Assembly: GCA_947179485.1 (NCBI GenBank)
Contig: OX359246.1
Location: forward strand, 57,143,632 to 57,207,631
Origin: Allacma fusca
Taxonomy: Eukaryota > Arthropoda > Collembola > Symphypleona > Sminthuridae
Length of the DNA stretch: 64,000 nt
Direction of reading: 5' to 3'
The notes beneath the pieces are model-generated. The model had not been told where the DNA came from, did not search any database, and worked only from the letters and a program-made list of their open reading frames with translations. A program made the translations under genes and the position numbers. Of this stretch, positions 33,206 through 46,100 are shown piece after piece (positions within the stretch are counted from its first letter, which is position 1; every line of letters begins with the position of its first letter).

Positions 33206-35262
33206 CTAAACCGGAAAATAATGCCTATTTTGTTTTGCAGTCGCAAACATTGCAAGGGTAATGAGTATACAGACAGTTGCAGCTGTTCCAATTATTCCGT
33301 AAATCCAAGAACTCCCAGCTACATAATTTAAATAAACGAAGTAATCAATTGTCTCTTCATGGTTAGAAAACAAGATTCAATAATTTAATTTGTCAAAAGG
33401 CAAATGTACCTGAAATATGTTCCACCGAGGCTTGTTTAATATTTAATAACACCGGGCTTCTGGCCTGACATTCGCTTTCATAGTCAATTGGAATCAGAGG
33501 CTGCGTATTTTTTAAAAAGTTTGAGAGGAAACAGGGGTGACCGCAACCAGGTAGTTTCAGTTCTTGAGGCTCTCTTTGGGTGTCATTTCTGTAAAATATC
33601 TGAAATCATTCAAGACAAAATAAACTTACAATTAGATTTATGGACATAGTAAAGAAAACATACAAGTATATTCTAGTGTACGTATGTATATACAACACAG
33701 TCCAATTACTTTAACATGCTCTTCCCTCTGGCGGCCATTTTGTGAATCTTGGTGCAATTCGAACATCAGGGATGAGCCAACAGGCGGGACATTAAGCGCA
33801 TACGGATCGTATATATCCAGAAGACTCATGAATGCAAACATAATTCGGTCGTGACCCGAGTAAAGGACCATCTTTTGGGGGGTTTCGTCTTGGAAACCTT
33901 TAGTAATCAGCCCTAGCAAAGATCCGCCATACAATTTCCTCTCCTCTGGCAATATGTAAATGGCCTTATAAAGGTTAATGAGAAGGTAGCGGAAGTCATC
34001 CAGCTGTATCATTTCAACAGTCCAGTCTCTCAAAGGTAAACCATGGGTAGCCTGTAGAGAAAATGTTTACCAAAACAAGATTATAATAAACTATTGAGTC
34101 AATTTAATTGTACTGAGTATACAAAAATAATCTTTGTTATACATTATACTCTGCTTGTTCCATAAACGAAACAAACTGGACAATCCGCTTTTCGAAGAGG
34201 ATATCTCGGTTCAAAAGAAGATCGTCATTCATTTCCTTCACGTAGGTGTTGAAAAATTTTGCATATTGCTGGAACAGTCCTTCAAAATAGGGAGTTACTG
34301 TGGTTTGCGTTAACTGGCTAAGTCTTGGGCATGGTACCATTGGCTGCAAGTACTGTAAAAATGTCCTCGATTTTAAACATAATTGCATAACACGATATTT
34401 AGTGCATCAGTAAAAATTCTTGAATTGCTTAATTTACTCGGTCAAGTTCCTCAGGGATTGCCCGAACTGGGATAGGTTCAAATGGAATTGGGTCATCTTC
34501 CCCGTTCCAGCTGGCTGCTTGATTGAATTCTTCGTACAAGCCATAAGCAACGAGGCCAGCGCTTCGAATAGTCCTGTCTGTATCGGAACTGATGATCCTT
34601 GTCTCGACGGTGTCAAAACTGGTCTTAACTAGGTTTGAGTACCTCTCGCGGATATACAAACCTAACTCGTACATCTGCTTCTTTCCTTTCTATAGGCAAA
34701 AAAATAATAATGATTAAATGCTAAAACAACTTTTCTGCCAATGTGCTCCTTTTCAGCTTATAGTCACAAGTCACAACATTACTCTGGCGCAATGTTTCCA
34801 ACTGATTTATGTACATTGAGTTTATTTGTAACTGTAAGCTAAACTAACCCAATTATTTTTATTGGTAGTATAAATACGTACCTATAATTGCATCGTAATG
34901 AGAATATTTTTTCTTGAAAAAATCCTAATTGCCTGTAAGAGCTTGTGCTGAATTATTTTTAATATTTATGTAATTGTAAACGCTACCTCGGTTAGTCCAC
35001 CTGTTGCGGTCAAGTAATTTGCATCTGGAGTGCGTTGACCATGCCGAAAAATCTGTAATGGTTAACAAATTGAGTTGGAAGGGTTTTGAATCCGGGAATA
35101 AAATATTCTGGACAAAATAGACACTTAAATATTCTTGTACCGTGAGCTCTTACTAACAATGTGAACGGATCTCAAGCCAGTTGTTCCTAGTGTATTGACG
35201 CCAAGTATAATTGCAAACAGGATTGTCACAAAAAATACGTTTAATATTATATGTGGTTTCAT
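33206..35262 (-). CDS. Histidine acid phosphatase copy B, complete, type I membrane/lysosomal type
   Basis: Seven exons read right to left: 35158-35262, 34987-35052, 34438-34689, 34143-34352, 33710-34051, 33410-33599, 33206-33354; about 437 residues. Exon 1 encodes a signal peptide (MKPHIILNVFFVTILFAII). Exon 2 starts with IFRHGQRTP, the nucleophilic RHGxRxP box of branch-2 histidine phosphatases. Exon 3 has SSDTDRT (second active-site Arg), and exon 5 YSGHD (proton-donor HD). Exon 6 has FYRNDTQREP and LPGC as in prostatic/lysosomal acid phosphatases. Exon 7 is a C-terminal TM helix and a short basic tail. Family members hydrolyse phosphomonoesters in lysosomes or as secreted enzymes. Splice phases agree throughout. 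An alternative ATG at 35325 would add about 20 residues before the signal peptide. Intron 3 is only 85 bases here. Confidence 0.9.
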
Positions 35263-37277
35263 ATTTTTACCCAACGCTTGTACACGAACTTTTCCGCTCA
35301 AAAATTTGGAAGGGTGTGAACACAACAGGACTAGCTGTAAAACTGAAGCATTTTAACATTGAAGCATTTTAAGCTGTTTCAATGCCAAGCGATTTAGTAT
35401 TACTTGATAATCTACCAAGTATCACAGATTACAAATACTTTTCCAAGCGCTTACATGCACATATGTGCTTGAGATAATGATTGATTATTCACCCTTCATT
35501 CAAAACGGTCGTAAAATTGTCACATGAAGCGTGTGTTTATTATCAGAATTTGTGCCAGAGGAATTGCTCACTTTGTAGCGCATTATTTGGTTTCGGATCT
35601 TGTTATCTAATAATTAGCACCTTGTAACGAAAACAATAATAGTACTTGAGCTCAGATGATCCCTTTCAGTGCCTGCATTAGGTGCAAAAAATTGCACCCG
35701 GTCTCTTATCTTAACCCATATTTCGGTTTTCACCTTCTGAGCCCCATGTCCTTTCCCAAAGTTGTAGGTGCCAAAAATTGAACCCAAGCCAATCAATTTG
35801 TTTAGTTTCTGCGTACAATAACGCATCTAAACACAAAGTAATTAAAAGTAAAGATACGCTTCATTTGCTAATTTAAATTTAATACGTAGGTTTTTATACC
35901 AAAAAACAAGCCCCTTTACCTGTGAATCCCTACATAATGATACGTATCAATCGAAATGTTGAAATAAATGAATAATACGGCGTTATTATCTTTATTAGCT
36001 TTAATAAATTTCGAATTTGTCTGCCCTTTATTAACTCAAATTCCTGGGTTTTTATAATCTGACGTAGTCCAAGTTTGCACTTAAATCATGCAAGCATCAA
36101 AATAAAGAGCAATTTTTAGAGGAAGTTTCATCATGTCAAAAATGTGTTAGCCTTGAATGTATAGACAGTCTTGAGTTGATCTTGAGTCTCGAGAGTTTTA
36201 TTATCGTCATAAAACTGAATGTGTTGTATCTACGAAGTGCAATCAGTTGCATCCTCGTGGTCAAGTTTCCTCTTCATGAAACTCCGTCTAGACGTGTTAC
36301 TGTTGAGTCAGCACATTCAGTTCCTCTTTCTTTCTGATATTCACTCATAAATACTTACTTGACAGATTCATATGTGACAAAATCATTCATGACATTCTTA
36401 CAATTAGTCAATTTCCTTAATTCATAAATGTTTTAACAATAATTTCAACACGAAATTTCGAAGTTGCTACAAAAATTAAATAATTAAAAGTTCATTTTTT
36501 GATCAAAACTTCAAATTGCTTTTGCCAGGAATAAGCAATATCTCAACTTTCAAAAATTCAGCTTTCGAACAAAATCATTCCTTTGCTTCTATCTTTTCAA
36601 CATGATGTCTTCAATTTTGAACGCAGGATATTGATCTGCTTTTTGAAAAGATTGAAAAGAAATTTGCCAAGACACGGGGAAATTGAATTATATTAAGTTT
36701 ACCATCGCTCCTTATATCAGGGGATATCAATGTTTATTAGTTTCCTCTAGGTGTAACTACAGGATGGTTAATAACCATTCCACCCCAGGCTGTGTCTATT
36801 CTCCGCATGCTGTACAATTGTAGAAACATTTCTTTGTGAAGAATTTGGTTGCAGATCTACAAGTATTTTCAAAGCAATCGGCTCATAAATACAAAAGCTT
36901 TGAACGATTTTCTAAAGTAAAATGGAAATAAGGGGATTGAACTTAAGAGAAGCCACTTCAGCGTCCATACGGAGTGAGAACTTTGCCTAACTCGATTGAA
37001 TGGTAAGAGTAGGATGTGGGATGTGAATTTCTTGCGATAATGTACGGAAAAAGACGTCCTACACCTTTGCTGCAGAATTCTGAATGGCATCCTTCGGTAA
37101 CAGGTTGTTCCATTTCTGAAGAATCCCAATAAATTCATTTACTTCGACGAAGTCACCTTTCTTCATGACTGCACCTCTTGCAAGAAAGCAGAAGCACCCC
37201 AAAATTTTCTGCTACAAAACAGAATTAACTTTTTCGGAAATTCAGAATGGTCTGAAACTCTCAACTGATAAGAGCAA
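35263..37277. other. Intergenic region upstream of phosphatase copy B
   Basis: From 35340 it is the start of repeat unit 1 and recurs without visible change at 47909 and 60466. Open frames at 35614-35826 and 36869-37138 (minus) lack a signal, domain or splice context, and I do not call them genes. The phosphatase promoter should lie in the first few hundred bases, but no TATA box or other motif is convincing. Confidence 0.4.
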
Positions 37278-37692
37278 ATGAGCACTATATGTGGGAGTCA
37301 ACTTGAAATGAGACGCATTCTAATTGAGAAATTTTTCAACAACGACGTCAAAATAAATTACATGTACGAAGCATTGATTCGGAAGATAGAATTCTTGACA
37401 AATGACACTGATGGTTACCAGAAACTTCTGTGGTCATTTCTGGTAAGACTGAAACAAATTAGGACTGGTGCAAATTAGGATCTAACGTCTTACAGAATTT
37501 CTGTATCCTGGTCATAACTTCTATAATAATAATGCAATTTATTATTGTGGACCGATTGCCTTGAATTATTTTTTTCCTATCCAGATTAACCATGAAGCGC
37601 CTTTCACAATTGTACAGTATGATTGCATCCTGGAGAACCTAAAGGGACTACAGTTATTTATTATGTATATTTTCCTAATGTGCATTGGATAA
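37278..37692 (+). CDS. Hypothetical small two-exon gene, unit 1
   Basis: Exon 37278-37442 (ATG, 55 codons, ending LLWSFL) is followed by a good donor GTAAGACTG. After a T-rich tract and CCAG acceptor, exon 37585-37692 continues in frame (INHEAPFTIVQYDC) and ends at TAA, giving about 90 residues with a hydrophobic end (FIMYIFLMCIG). I recognise no family. It may be part of a larger gene whose upstream exons I cannot see, or a relic. The third copy, at 62404, keeps both frames with one residue change. Confidence 0.3.
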
Positions 37693-38642
37693 TTATTGAA
37701 GGTACCCGTCAAGAATGTATTAATGGATGCAATCCCAATAAGTTATCGACTTTCTTGGAGTACATTAAAATGATTTTGCACTCGCAGTAGCAACTCATTG
37801 GCTATTATGTCGAAATCATGAAACTTATTTTTATATTCCATTACCCCTGATAAAGTGGCACATACCTTGTAACAGTAATACAATGATCAATTGATTCAAT
37901 TTCCACAAACAGGAATGGGCCATAAGAAGGAAAAACCACACTTTAATGATTACGAATTATTTGAAAACCATGCAATATTAGGGATGAAAGTTTTTTCTAT
38001 TTATGTACATATTGGGGATTGGAAATTAGTACTAATCCCTTATTAACGCTTGTTAAACAGTTTTTTGTGTTTAATTTCTAAACCCAACAAAATTTATTAT
38101 AACATTTCTGGATTTCGATAACACTACGCTAATATAATTACATACTATGGCTATCCTTAACTGAAAAGAAATACAGTTGTAATTTCGTTTTAAAATATTT
38201 CCTGTTCATTCCTACCATTGACTTTAGTACACGGACGAACTTGCAGAGTGAGTTAAATATTAGAGTATTTATGGATTGATGAAATCCCGTTCAACCCCAT
38301 CCCTTCTATCAAAAAATACCGGCGTAAAGAATTCACACAAACCGCTGTTTCACAAGAGAGGAATTTCAATAATTACACGTTAAATTACTATGTATGTAAT
38401 TATACGTATGATGCTTTGGAAATTATATTATTATTTTGATGGTTATATGCAGAATTTGTCAAGTTTGATTGTGAGTAATAATATATGTACAATCGACCAC
38501 TTATGTAATTAGAATAATTTATCCCAAGAGCTTTGTAATTAGTTTTAATAAAAAACTCCAACCCGACGAAAACTAGCAGTAGACTTACACAAAATATTAG
38601 TCACACAGCCATTCTAAAAAAATTTCCAGTAATATAAACAAA

Positions 38643-40175
38643 ATGCATACAAAAACGACACTGAAATTGTTTGGGATATTTCTAAAAATACAGTTCCTAC
38701 TGAAGATTAGCCCCTACAGATGGAACAAGCACACTCACAATCAGTCAATTGAGCTCAAATATTCAAAACTTCGAAGAGCATTTATTTACCTGATATTTAT
38801 TTGGAGGCTAGTAACAGCAAGTTGGATGGAATTCAACGCTTGTAAAAAAAAAAGTAAAGTATCTTTATTGTCATTCAGCCTTAGACTATAACAATCGTAT
38901 CTCAATTTACATAGCATGTTAATTTCGCTTCGGGACGCAGCCCGATTAATCTTAACCTAATTTACTTAAACTATGGAGGCGAGAGAGCAAGGTAACATAG
39001 AAGGAGATAATATCCCACGACGAACTGAGGGTGCACTGTCTAGCTATGACAGAGGCACACCTATGAATTCAACGCTTGTATTGGTTTTCAAAAGGATTCG
39101 GGCCGTTCCATGACCACAAAAATCATTGATTTTGTCTTAGGAGAGCGGTTGCCACTAGCAATTACATTTACCATCAATGGATTGTTCAATCGACTGCACG
39201 AAATACGCGTTTTTATCAATAGCTATCTCAGATTTAACCGGGAGGCAGCACTGACATATTTAGGGACCTCTACACCTGTAAAAACAGATTACTATGAGGT
39301 GTTCCTCCTACTTTGTTTGGAAACCCTGGTGTTTAATTGGGGAATCGGAATAGCATTGGTTTTGCTGGATCCAGGCAACTCTCGATACATTTATCATTTC
39401 TTTTTGGAAGAATCGAACTGGATTCGTTTCCCATTGTCACTTCTTGAATAATTACTACTTGTGGATGGGCATCTGCTGTCCATTTTTATTAGCATTCATC
39501 ATCATTTGGATGTACACGCAATCAGCCACGTATTGGCTGAAGCAAATTCAGTATGGATAATTGAATCATATAAGCATGATTAACATAACCTTAACATAAT
39601 TGTGACTTAAAATGATGATATATGCAATTGCAGGTTCAACAGCAATGAAAAGTTTAAACGTGACCCCAAAAATGTGATCAAGCTATTTAAGCAAATCCAA
39701 ATCCTCAATCCACAATTCAACGTTTGCTTCGCCACGTTGACTTTTTCTTTTTGTTTTTTTCAATATAACTATGCATGCTACAATGATCTTCATATCATTG
39801 CGCTGCTATCATTTCCTACCGTTTTACTTTTACCAAGCAATGGTTAGTTGGTCAATATTTTACATACCTTTAGAATGCATTCTGTACACTCTCCTGGGCA
39901 ATGTTAACTACTCGTCTACGAACTTTTTCAAATCTTGGATGGACGTTCTGGGACCTAAAGACCGAAAAGTTCTGCGAGGTTTCTTCCCTCTGGGGATACG
40001 AGTAGGGAGTCTTTACGTGGTACAAAGAACAACAATTCTCACGTATTATCATATCCTTGCAAGTATCACATTTCAGGCTTTGCTGTTAGCGGAAGATGTT
40101 TATAAAAATGTAGATGAGAAGCTTATACATAGGCGCACAAATTCTGTAGAATCAACAAACTATATAAATGCATAA
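38643..40175 (+). pseudogene. Multi-pass chemoreceptor-like gene, unit 1 copy, inactivated
   Basis: The ATG at 38643 begins a chain with PYRWN near the N-terminus and several hydrophobic helices. Exon 1 is 38643-38844 plus 39081-39550, split by a 220-base retroposon at 38845-39064. Removing that insertion restores a continuous frame (ASWMEFNA then CIGFQKDSG). A further frame change occurs near 39445: after PLSLL the reading passes to the NNYYLWMGI frame. Exon 2 (39634-40175) joins in phase through CA/GTATGG and GCAG/GTTC, but carries a two-base loss in a T-run near 39750 relative to positions 20-45 of this window. Two frameshifts plus an insertion mean no full-length protein. Confidence 0.75.
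38845..39064 (-). mobile_element. 220-base 3' fragment of a non-LTR retrotransposon in receptor exon 1
   Basis: Flanked by a 16-base duplication GAATTCAACGCTTGTA (38829-38844, 39065-39080). On the minus strand it ends with GACAATAAAGATACTTTAC and a T-run, a 3' end common in CR1/L2-type LINEs; the 5' end is truncated. Its presence in both unit 1 and unit 2 shows it arrived before the segmental duplication. Confidence 0.75.
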
Positions 40176-40410
40176 ACATTTTCCCATTTACTGTCGATTA
40201 GGTTAAAAGTAATCAGTGGAAAATTGCAACCGAATGGGGATTAAATTGGTATAAAGTCTCTTCATGTTAGAACTTCATTTTGGAAACTATAGCATCACAA
40301 GTGGTTGCTCGATTTTTATATATGGCTGGCCTCCAGGGACACGATGTTTATATTCAGTGAGGCTCCTGCATGCAATTTGTCAACCCATTACGATTGTGAA
40401 CATAAAATTC
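40176..40410. other. Receptor downstream spacer, unit 1
   Basis: Sequence after the receptor stop, colinear with 21480-21710. It ends in the target duplication of the next element. Confidence 0.6.
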
Positions 40411-42217
40411 GGCTGAGTTTTACTTTCCGGCCACAAAACTACCTACCACCTACCATGCTACCTACCATGTTACCTACCATGTTACCTACCATGTTACCTA
40501 CCATGTTACCTACCATGTTACCTACCATGTTACCTACCATGTTACCTACCATGTTACCTACCATGTTACCTACCATGTTACCTACCATGTTACCTACCAT
40601 GTTACCTACCATGTTACCTACCATGTTACCTACCATGTTACCTACCATGTTACCTACCATGTTACCTACCATGTTACCTACCATGTTACCTACCATGTTA
40701 ACTGATTTCATTCGAAAAATACTTTTAAAAATGCCCTTCAATTACACAATGCTTCAGACATTTCTTATAAAGGAAATTCCTTTATGAGGGACTAAATTGT
40801 ACGGTTCCTTGCGTATCCATTATATCGGACTTTTATTGTATTCAGAATAAGCGCAAGGATGCCCTCGAATGATTTTAAACAAAAACTAGTAGTAAAATTG
40901 TTTTATGGATGCGTTTTGGTTTTTAGTCTAAAGGAAACAATTGTACTATACAAGTTCAACAAATTATTATGTCTATATTTTATTTTTTGTGATACTTAAC
41001 TTGAATTATCGAGTTCAAGTCAAGTTTGGAACTGTAACTAGTTGATCAAGTTAGGGTCTTCGAAAATTTAATTGATTACTAGAACTTTACAAGTCAAGTA
41101 ATTATAAGAACGCGAGTTATCAAGTTCAGGTTGCGTGTTTAAAATTACTTGAAGTTTTGGGGTCAAGTTCATGGTCAAGTTTTGAAATTACTTGACCCGA
41201 TCGCATTACTGATGTGAAGGCATTTACTGCTTAAAACTTACACCGCGTTTAGAGTTTAATGGCACCTTGACTATTTCAGCATACAAATACCTTTTAGTGA
41301 TAGTAAATGGCTAAAACAGTAAAATTTGAATGTGCAGAAATTTCAAAAATCAAACAGAATTCCTATTGACCAAAAGTGGGTAAATTTCTTGCCTTAAAAT
41401 CTCATTTAATTCCCGAATCGCTTGAATTACTGTTGATTTGCCAATCTAAACAAACCTACAGTTAATTGCTTAATGATGCTGTCTACAGTTCATTCGAATT
41501 CCAACGAAATGCAACGAATTCCAATGATTAATGCATCGCCTTTTAATGAAGATGTGAAGTTTCATAATAGATGGAACTTCGTGGCAGTTTCGGCTTGCCC
41601 TAGGTCGCAGGCTGGGTTGATGGTAGGTGGCAGGATATGTAGCATGGTAGGTAGCATGGTAGGTAACATGGTAGGTGGCAGGATATGTAGCATGGTAGGT
41701 AGCATGGTAGGTAACATGGTAGGTAAAATGGTAGGTAGAATGGTAGGTGGTAGGTAACATGGTAGGCAAAATGGTAGGTAGAATGGTAGGTGGTAGGTAA
41801 CATGGTAGGCAAAATGGTAGGTAGAATGGTAGGTGGTAGGTAACATGGTAGGCAAAATGGTAGGTAAAATGGTAGGTGGTAGGTAACATGGTAGGCAAAA
41901 TGGTAGGTAACATGGTAGGCAAAATGGTAGGTAACATGGTAGGTGGTAGGTAACATGGTGGGTAAAATGGTAGGTAAAATGGTAGGTAAAATGGTAGGTA
42001 AAATGGTAGGTAAAATGGTAGGTAAAATGGTAGGTAAAATGGTAGGTAAAATGGTAGGTAAAATGGTAGGTAAAATGGTAGGTAAAATGGTAGGTAAAAT
42101 GGTAGGTAAAATGGTAGGTAAAATGGTAGGTAAAATGGTAGGTAACATGGTAGGTAACATGGTAGGTAGCATGGTAGGTGGTAGGTGGTTTTGTGGCCGG
42201 GAAAGTAAAACTCAGCC
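40411..42217. mobile_element. TIR element with 12-base minisatellite arms, unit 1
   Basis: The target duplication TAAAATTC is exact (40403-40410, 42218-42225), and the empty site is visible at 21.71 kb. The ends are GGCTGAGTTTTACTTTCCGG and its exact inverse, continuing for about 55 bases into the arrays. Left arm (about 40435-40700): about 21 units of TACCTACCATGT. Right arm (about 41620-42190): the inverse motif TGGTAGGTAAAA/TGGTAGGTAACA with GGTAGG variants. The unique core contains CAAGTT-rich sequence at about 40990-41215 that looks like part of another, one-ended element. The 8-base duplication suggests hAT; a GG start would also allow Merlin-type. Confidence 0.88.
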
Positions 42218-43102
42218 TAAAATTCTTCTGTGATAATCACAACGTACTAAGTCACTAATTGTAAGGGGCGAAGCGCCACTATAGGACTAACTTTAGTATC
42301 AATAGGATGTAATAACATAAGCTAGTAATTATACGTTCTGTATAAACACTTAAAAGATCTATATATAGATATATACCAGTGAGCGTATCATGTTAAGCTA
42401 AAAATAAATTTTAAATTCCCATCTCTAATCGTAAAACGTGAGCACCACTACATTTTGAAAAACGCTTGCAATAATATTTCAAAGTTCTTGCGACAACTAC
42501 CGGTTCACGGAAAAACAATTTAAAAAACGTTGTTTCAACTGTAGAGTGTATTTTTAATTGGGTGCGCAGAATAAGAAATACCAAGCACCGCTGGTATACC
42601 TCTTCTTTGCTTGTATATAAGGAAGTCACAAGATGCAACTATCCAAACTAAGGAATAGGCTATGTACGAATAACTCCTGGCTATTAAAGCTAACTGTTCA
42701 TATATATAAATAAGTAGTTAAATAAACATAATTACTCCATTACTTGAGAAAGACATTATTAAAATTATATTTTATCATTTTTTTAGGTAGTCCAAAAATA
42801 TAAGAACATATTGCAATAAAAAGTAAATTAACATATGATTTCGAGAGTATTTAATTATTGCTCGTGTAGTACTTCGGTTCTGCCAGAAACAAGACGTCGT
42901 TAAGTTTTGGTTAATTATTAACGTAAAAACGTATTCACTTATTTTAAGGGTACAGAAATCCCACCGATCTACTAAGTTTCTTTAAATCTGCATACATAGT
43001 TGCGTCAACTGCGTTAAATCAGGGTATTTGAGAAAGAAATTACGGTGATTAAGACAAAAGTACTTCTCTGTAGCAGATCTGCTGCCCTGTCTTACTTATT
43101 GT
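42218..43102. other. 3' flank of phosphatase copy C
   Basis: Colinear with 32471-33205 and 6520-7022. Contains the GGCGAAGCGCC hairpin near 42267. No gene seen. Confidence 0.6.
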
Positions 43103-46100
43103 CTAAACCGGAAAATAATGCCTGTTTTTTCTTGCAGTCGCAAATAATGCTAGGGCAATAAGTATACAGACAGTCGCAGCTGTTCCAATTATTCCGTAAA
43201 TCCAGGAACTCCCACTCCCAGCTACATAATTTAAATAAACGAAGTAATCACTTGTCTCTTCAGGGTTAGAAAATAAGATTCAATAATTTAATTCGTCAAA
43301 AGGCAAATGTACCTGAAATATGTTCCACCGAGGCTTGTTTAATATTTAATAACACCGGGCTTCTGACCTGACATTCGCTTTCATAGTCAACAGGAATCAG
43401 AGACTGAGTATTTTTTAAAAAGTTTGAGAGGAAACAGGGGTGACCGCAACCAGGTAGTTTCAGTTCTTGAGGCTCTCTTTGAGTGTCATTCCTGTAAAAT
43501 ATCTGAAAACATTCAAGACCAAATAAACTTACAATTAGATTTATGGACATAGTAAAGAAAACATACAAGTATATTCTAGTGTACGTATGTATATACAACA
43601 CAGTCTAATTACTTTAACATGCTCTTCCCTCTGGCGGCCATTTTGTGAATCTTGGTGCAATTCGAACATCAGGGATGAGCCAACAGGCGGGACATTAAGC
43701 GCATACGGATCGTATATATCCAGAAGACGCATGAATACCAACATAATTTCGTCGTGTCCCGAGTAAAGGACCATCTTTTGGGGGGTTTCGTCTTGGAAAG
43801 CTTTGGTGATCAGCCCTAGCAAAGATCCGCCATACAATTTCCTCTCCTCTGGCAATATGTACATGGCCTTATAAAGGTTAATGAAAAGGTAGCGGAAGTC
43901 ATCCAGCTGTATCATTTCAACAGTCCAGTCTCTCAAAGGTAAACCATGGGTAGCCTGTAGAGAAAATGTTTACCAAAACAAGATTATAATAAACTATTGA
44001 GTCAATTTAATTGTACTGAGTATACAAAAATAATCTTTGTCATACATTATACTCTGCTTGTTCCATAAACGAAATAAACTGGACGATCCGCTGTTCGATG
44101 TTGATATCTGGGTTCAGAAGAAGCTCGTCATTCATTTCCTTCACGTAGGTGTCTAACAATTTTGCATGTTGCTGGAACAGTCCATCAAAACAGGGAGTTA
44201 GTGTGGTTTGCGTTAACTGCCTAAGTCTTGGGCATGGTACCTTTGGCTGTAAGTACTGTAAAAATGTCCTCGATTTTAAACATAATTGCATAACACTAAG
44301 GCTTCCATCCGATCGGATGATCCTCGGATATCCGAAATTTCGGATCGGATACATACTTATCCGATCCGAACACAATCCGATCGGATCGGATACGTACCCC
44401 TTATCCGGTCATCGGATTCGGATCGGATTTGGAAAAGACTTTATCCGATCGGTTCGGATCACAAATAATCAGTGCTGCCCTATTCTATTCCGAATAGAAT
44501 AGGAAACTAGGGAATTGAATAGAATACCAGGGTATTTAGGCGAAAATGAATAGAATAGACTTGAATAGCCGTTGATCCAACACCAATGGATTAGAATAGA
44601 ATAGAATATGCCAATATCTAAAAACACAAGAATAGATTAGAATAGAATAGCGGATCGGGCCCTATTCAAAGATCCAGCATTCCCATCAACTTGTTGAAGA
44701 GTTGCGACGACAGCATAACAAGTGAAAGTCTCTGCAGAACTTCCATTTTCCATACCCATCCCAGGATCATGCTTGATGCTGCTAAATAATGAAGCTTTTT
44801 TCTCATTACTTTACTTCCTCTGTTAAATCAATAATTGTAACCTCTTGTCGGCCATACCATTATTGGCTATGCTGCAGCATCGTGCGACATTTTTCCAGCT
44901 TTATTTGTTGAAGTTTCGTATTGTAGAACTATCTTATAAGTTATAAGTGCGCAGGAAATGTTTAATCTATAACATACTTTGTAACAAAAAACTAGATTTT
45001 TGCTATTAAGTATGAAATGGGTGGCGCTGGGAGGAAAACACGATATAAAACCTACAAACATTTAAACAGTTCATAATTCTGATTCCAGTTCACCCAGCTC
45101 AAGCATTAAATCCGGCGGCTCTTTAGGGATTAGATTTAAAAAACATTCGCATCTTGATCAACATCCCCGTTGTTGGTAAAACGTAAAAAAACAATACGAA
45201 AATCCTTAGCACAATTAGTGGAAACAAAATCGAGCCCCGATAATCAACTATGCGTTTATAAACAACAGCCCACAAATATTTTACCAAAAACTAAAGTCCG
45301 AATAGTAATGCAATACGGACTGAATTTAAATCCCAAGAATTTCGAAGCGCACAACATTCTATCCCTTCATCTCAGCTTCAGTAACAAACGTATTCTATGA
45401 CGTGGTTTAAAAAACCGGTGGCTACGAAGGAATAGGTGAGTAGAATAGGAATAGAATAGGTTTCTGGCGAAAATGTGGGAATAGGAATTGACTTGAATAG
45501 CCTCGCCACCACAAGCTGTAAATTAGGGGTGAGTATCTCGTTGGTTTTAAAATTCTCGTTTGTCTCGTTCTCGTTTTTGGAAAAAAAACGAGAACGAGAT
45601 ATTCTGATAACGAGAGTAAACATTTAACGAGGCAAACGAGTCATACAAAAAACATGGTTTTTATTTAGCTATATCTACATATAATACTTAATTGTAATTT
45701 TCCAAACAATCTGGCGACAGAACATGGAAGTTTATTCAATTTTACTAATCGAAACAATCATAAAACGCATGTTGTTCATTTTTGGATATAAACCAATAAA
45801 TTTGAAAGCAAATAAAGATCTCGAAAAATATAAATAACCACTTACAACTTTAAAAATTAGGACAAAGAGTTGCAAAATTGTCTTAATTCTCACGATGGCA
45901 GGACAAAACACCCGATTTTTCGGTTTTTACAGACACTAGCTAGAATTAATTTCAAACGATACTCTCGGTTAATTAAGCGAGATGTCTCGTCCTCTCTCGC
46001 TGGTGAATAAAGAACGAGATAAACGAGAATCTCGTCTCGTTGTCTCGCTATGCTTACCCCTACTGTGAATAGAATATGAATAGAGTAGTCACGCATACGC

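Noticed and set aside
35614..37138. Two minus-strand frames (70 and 89 codons) repeated in every unit
   Set aside because: Conservation is explained by the recent duplication; no start context, domain or splice partner.
40305..40787. Open frames translating to repeated MLPT/MVGN units (also at 41470-42233 and in unit 2)
   Set aside because: They are six-frame readings of the 12-base minisatellite, whose length is a multiple of three; no independent coding signal.
40435..42190. Regular short repeats resembling a CRISPR array
   Set aside because: Units are contiguous 12-mers without unique spacers, in a eukaryotic transposon arm.
44149..44502. Open frames of Ile/Arg/Ser/Asp repeats near the phosphatase exon
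   Set aside because: They run from the antisense of exon 4 into CGGATCGGAT transposon repeats; not genes.
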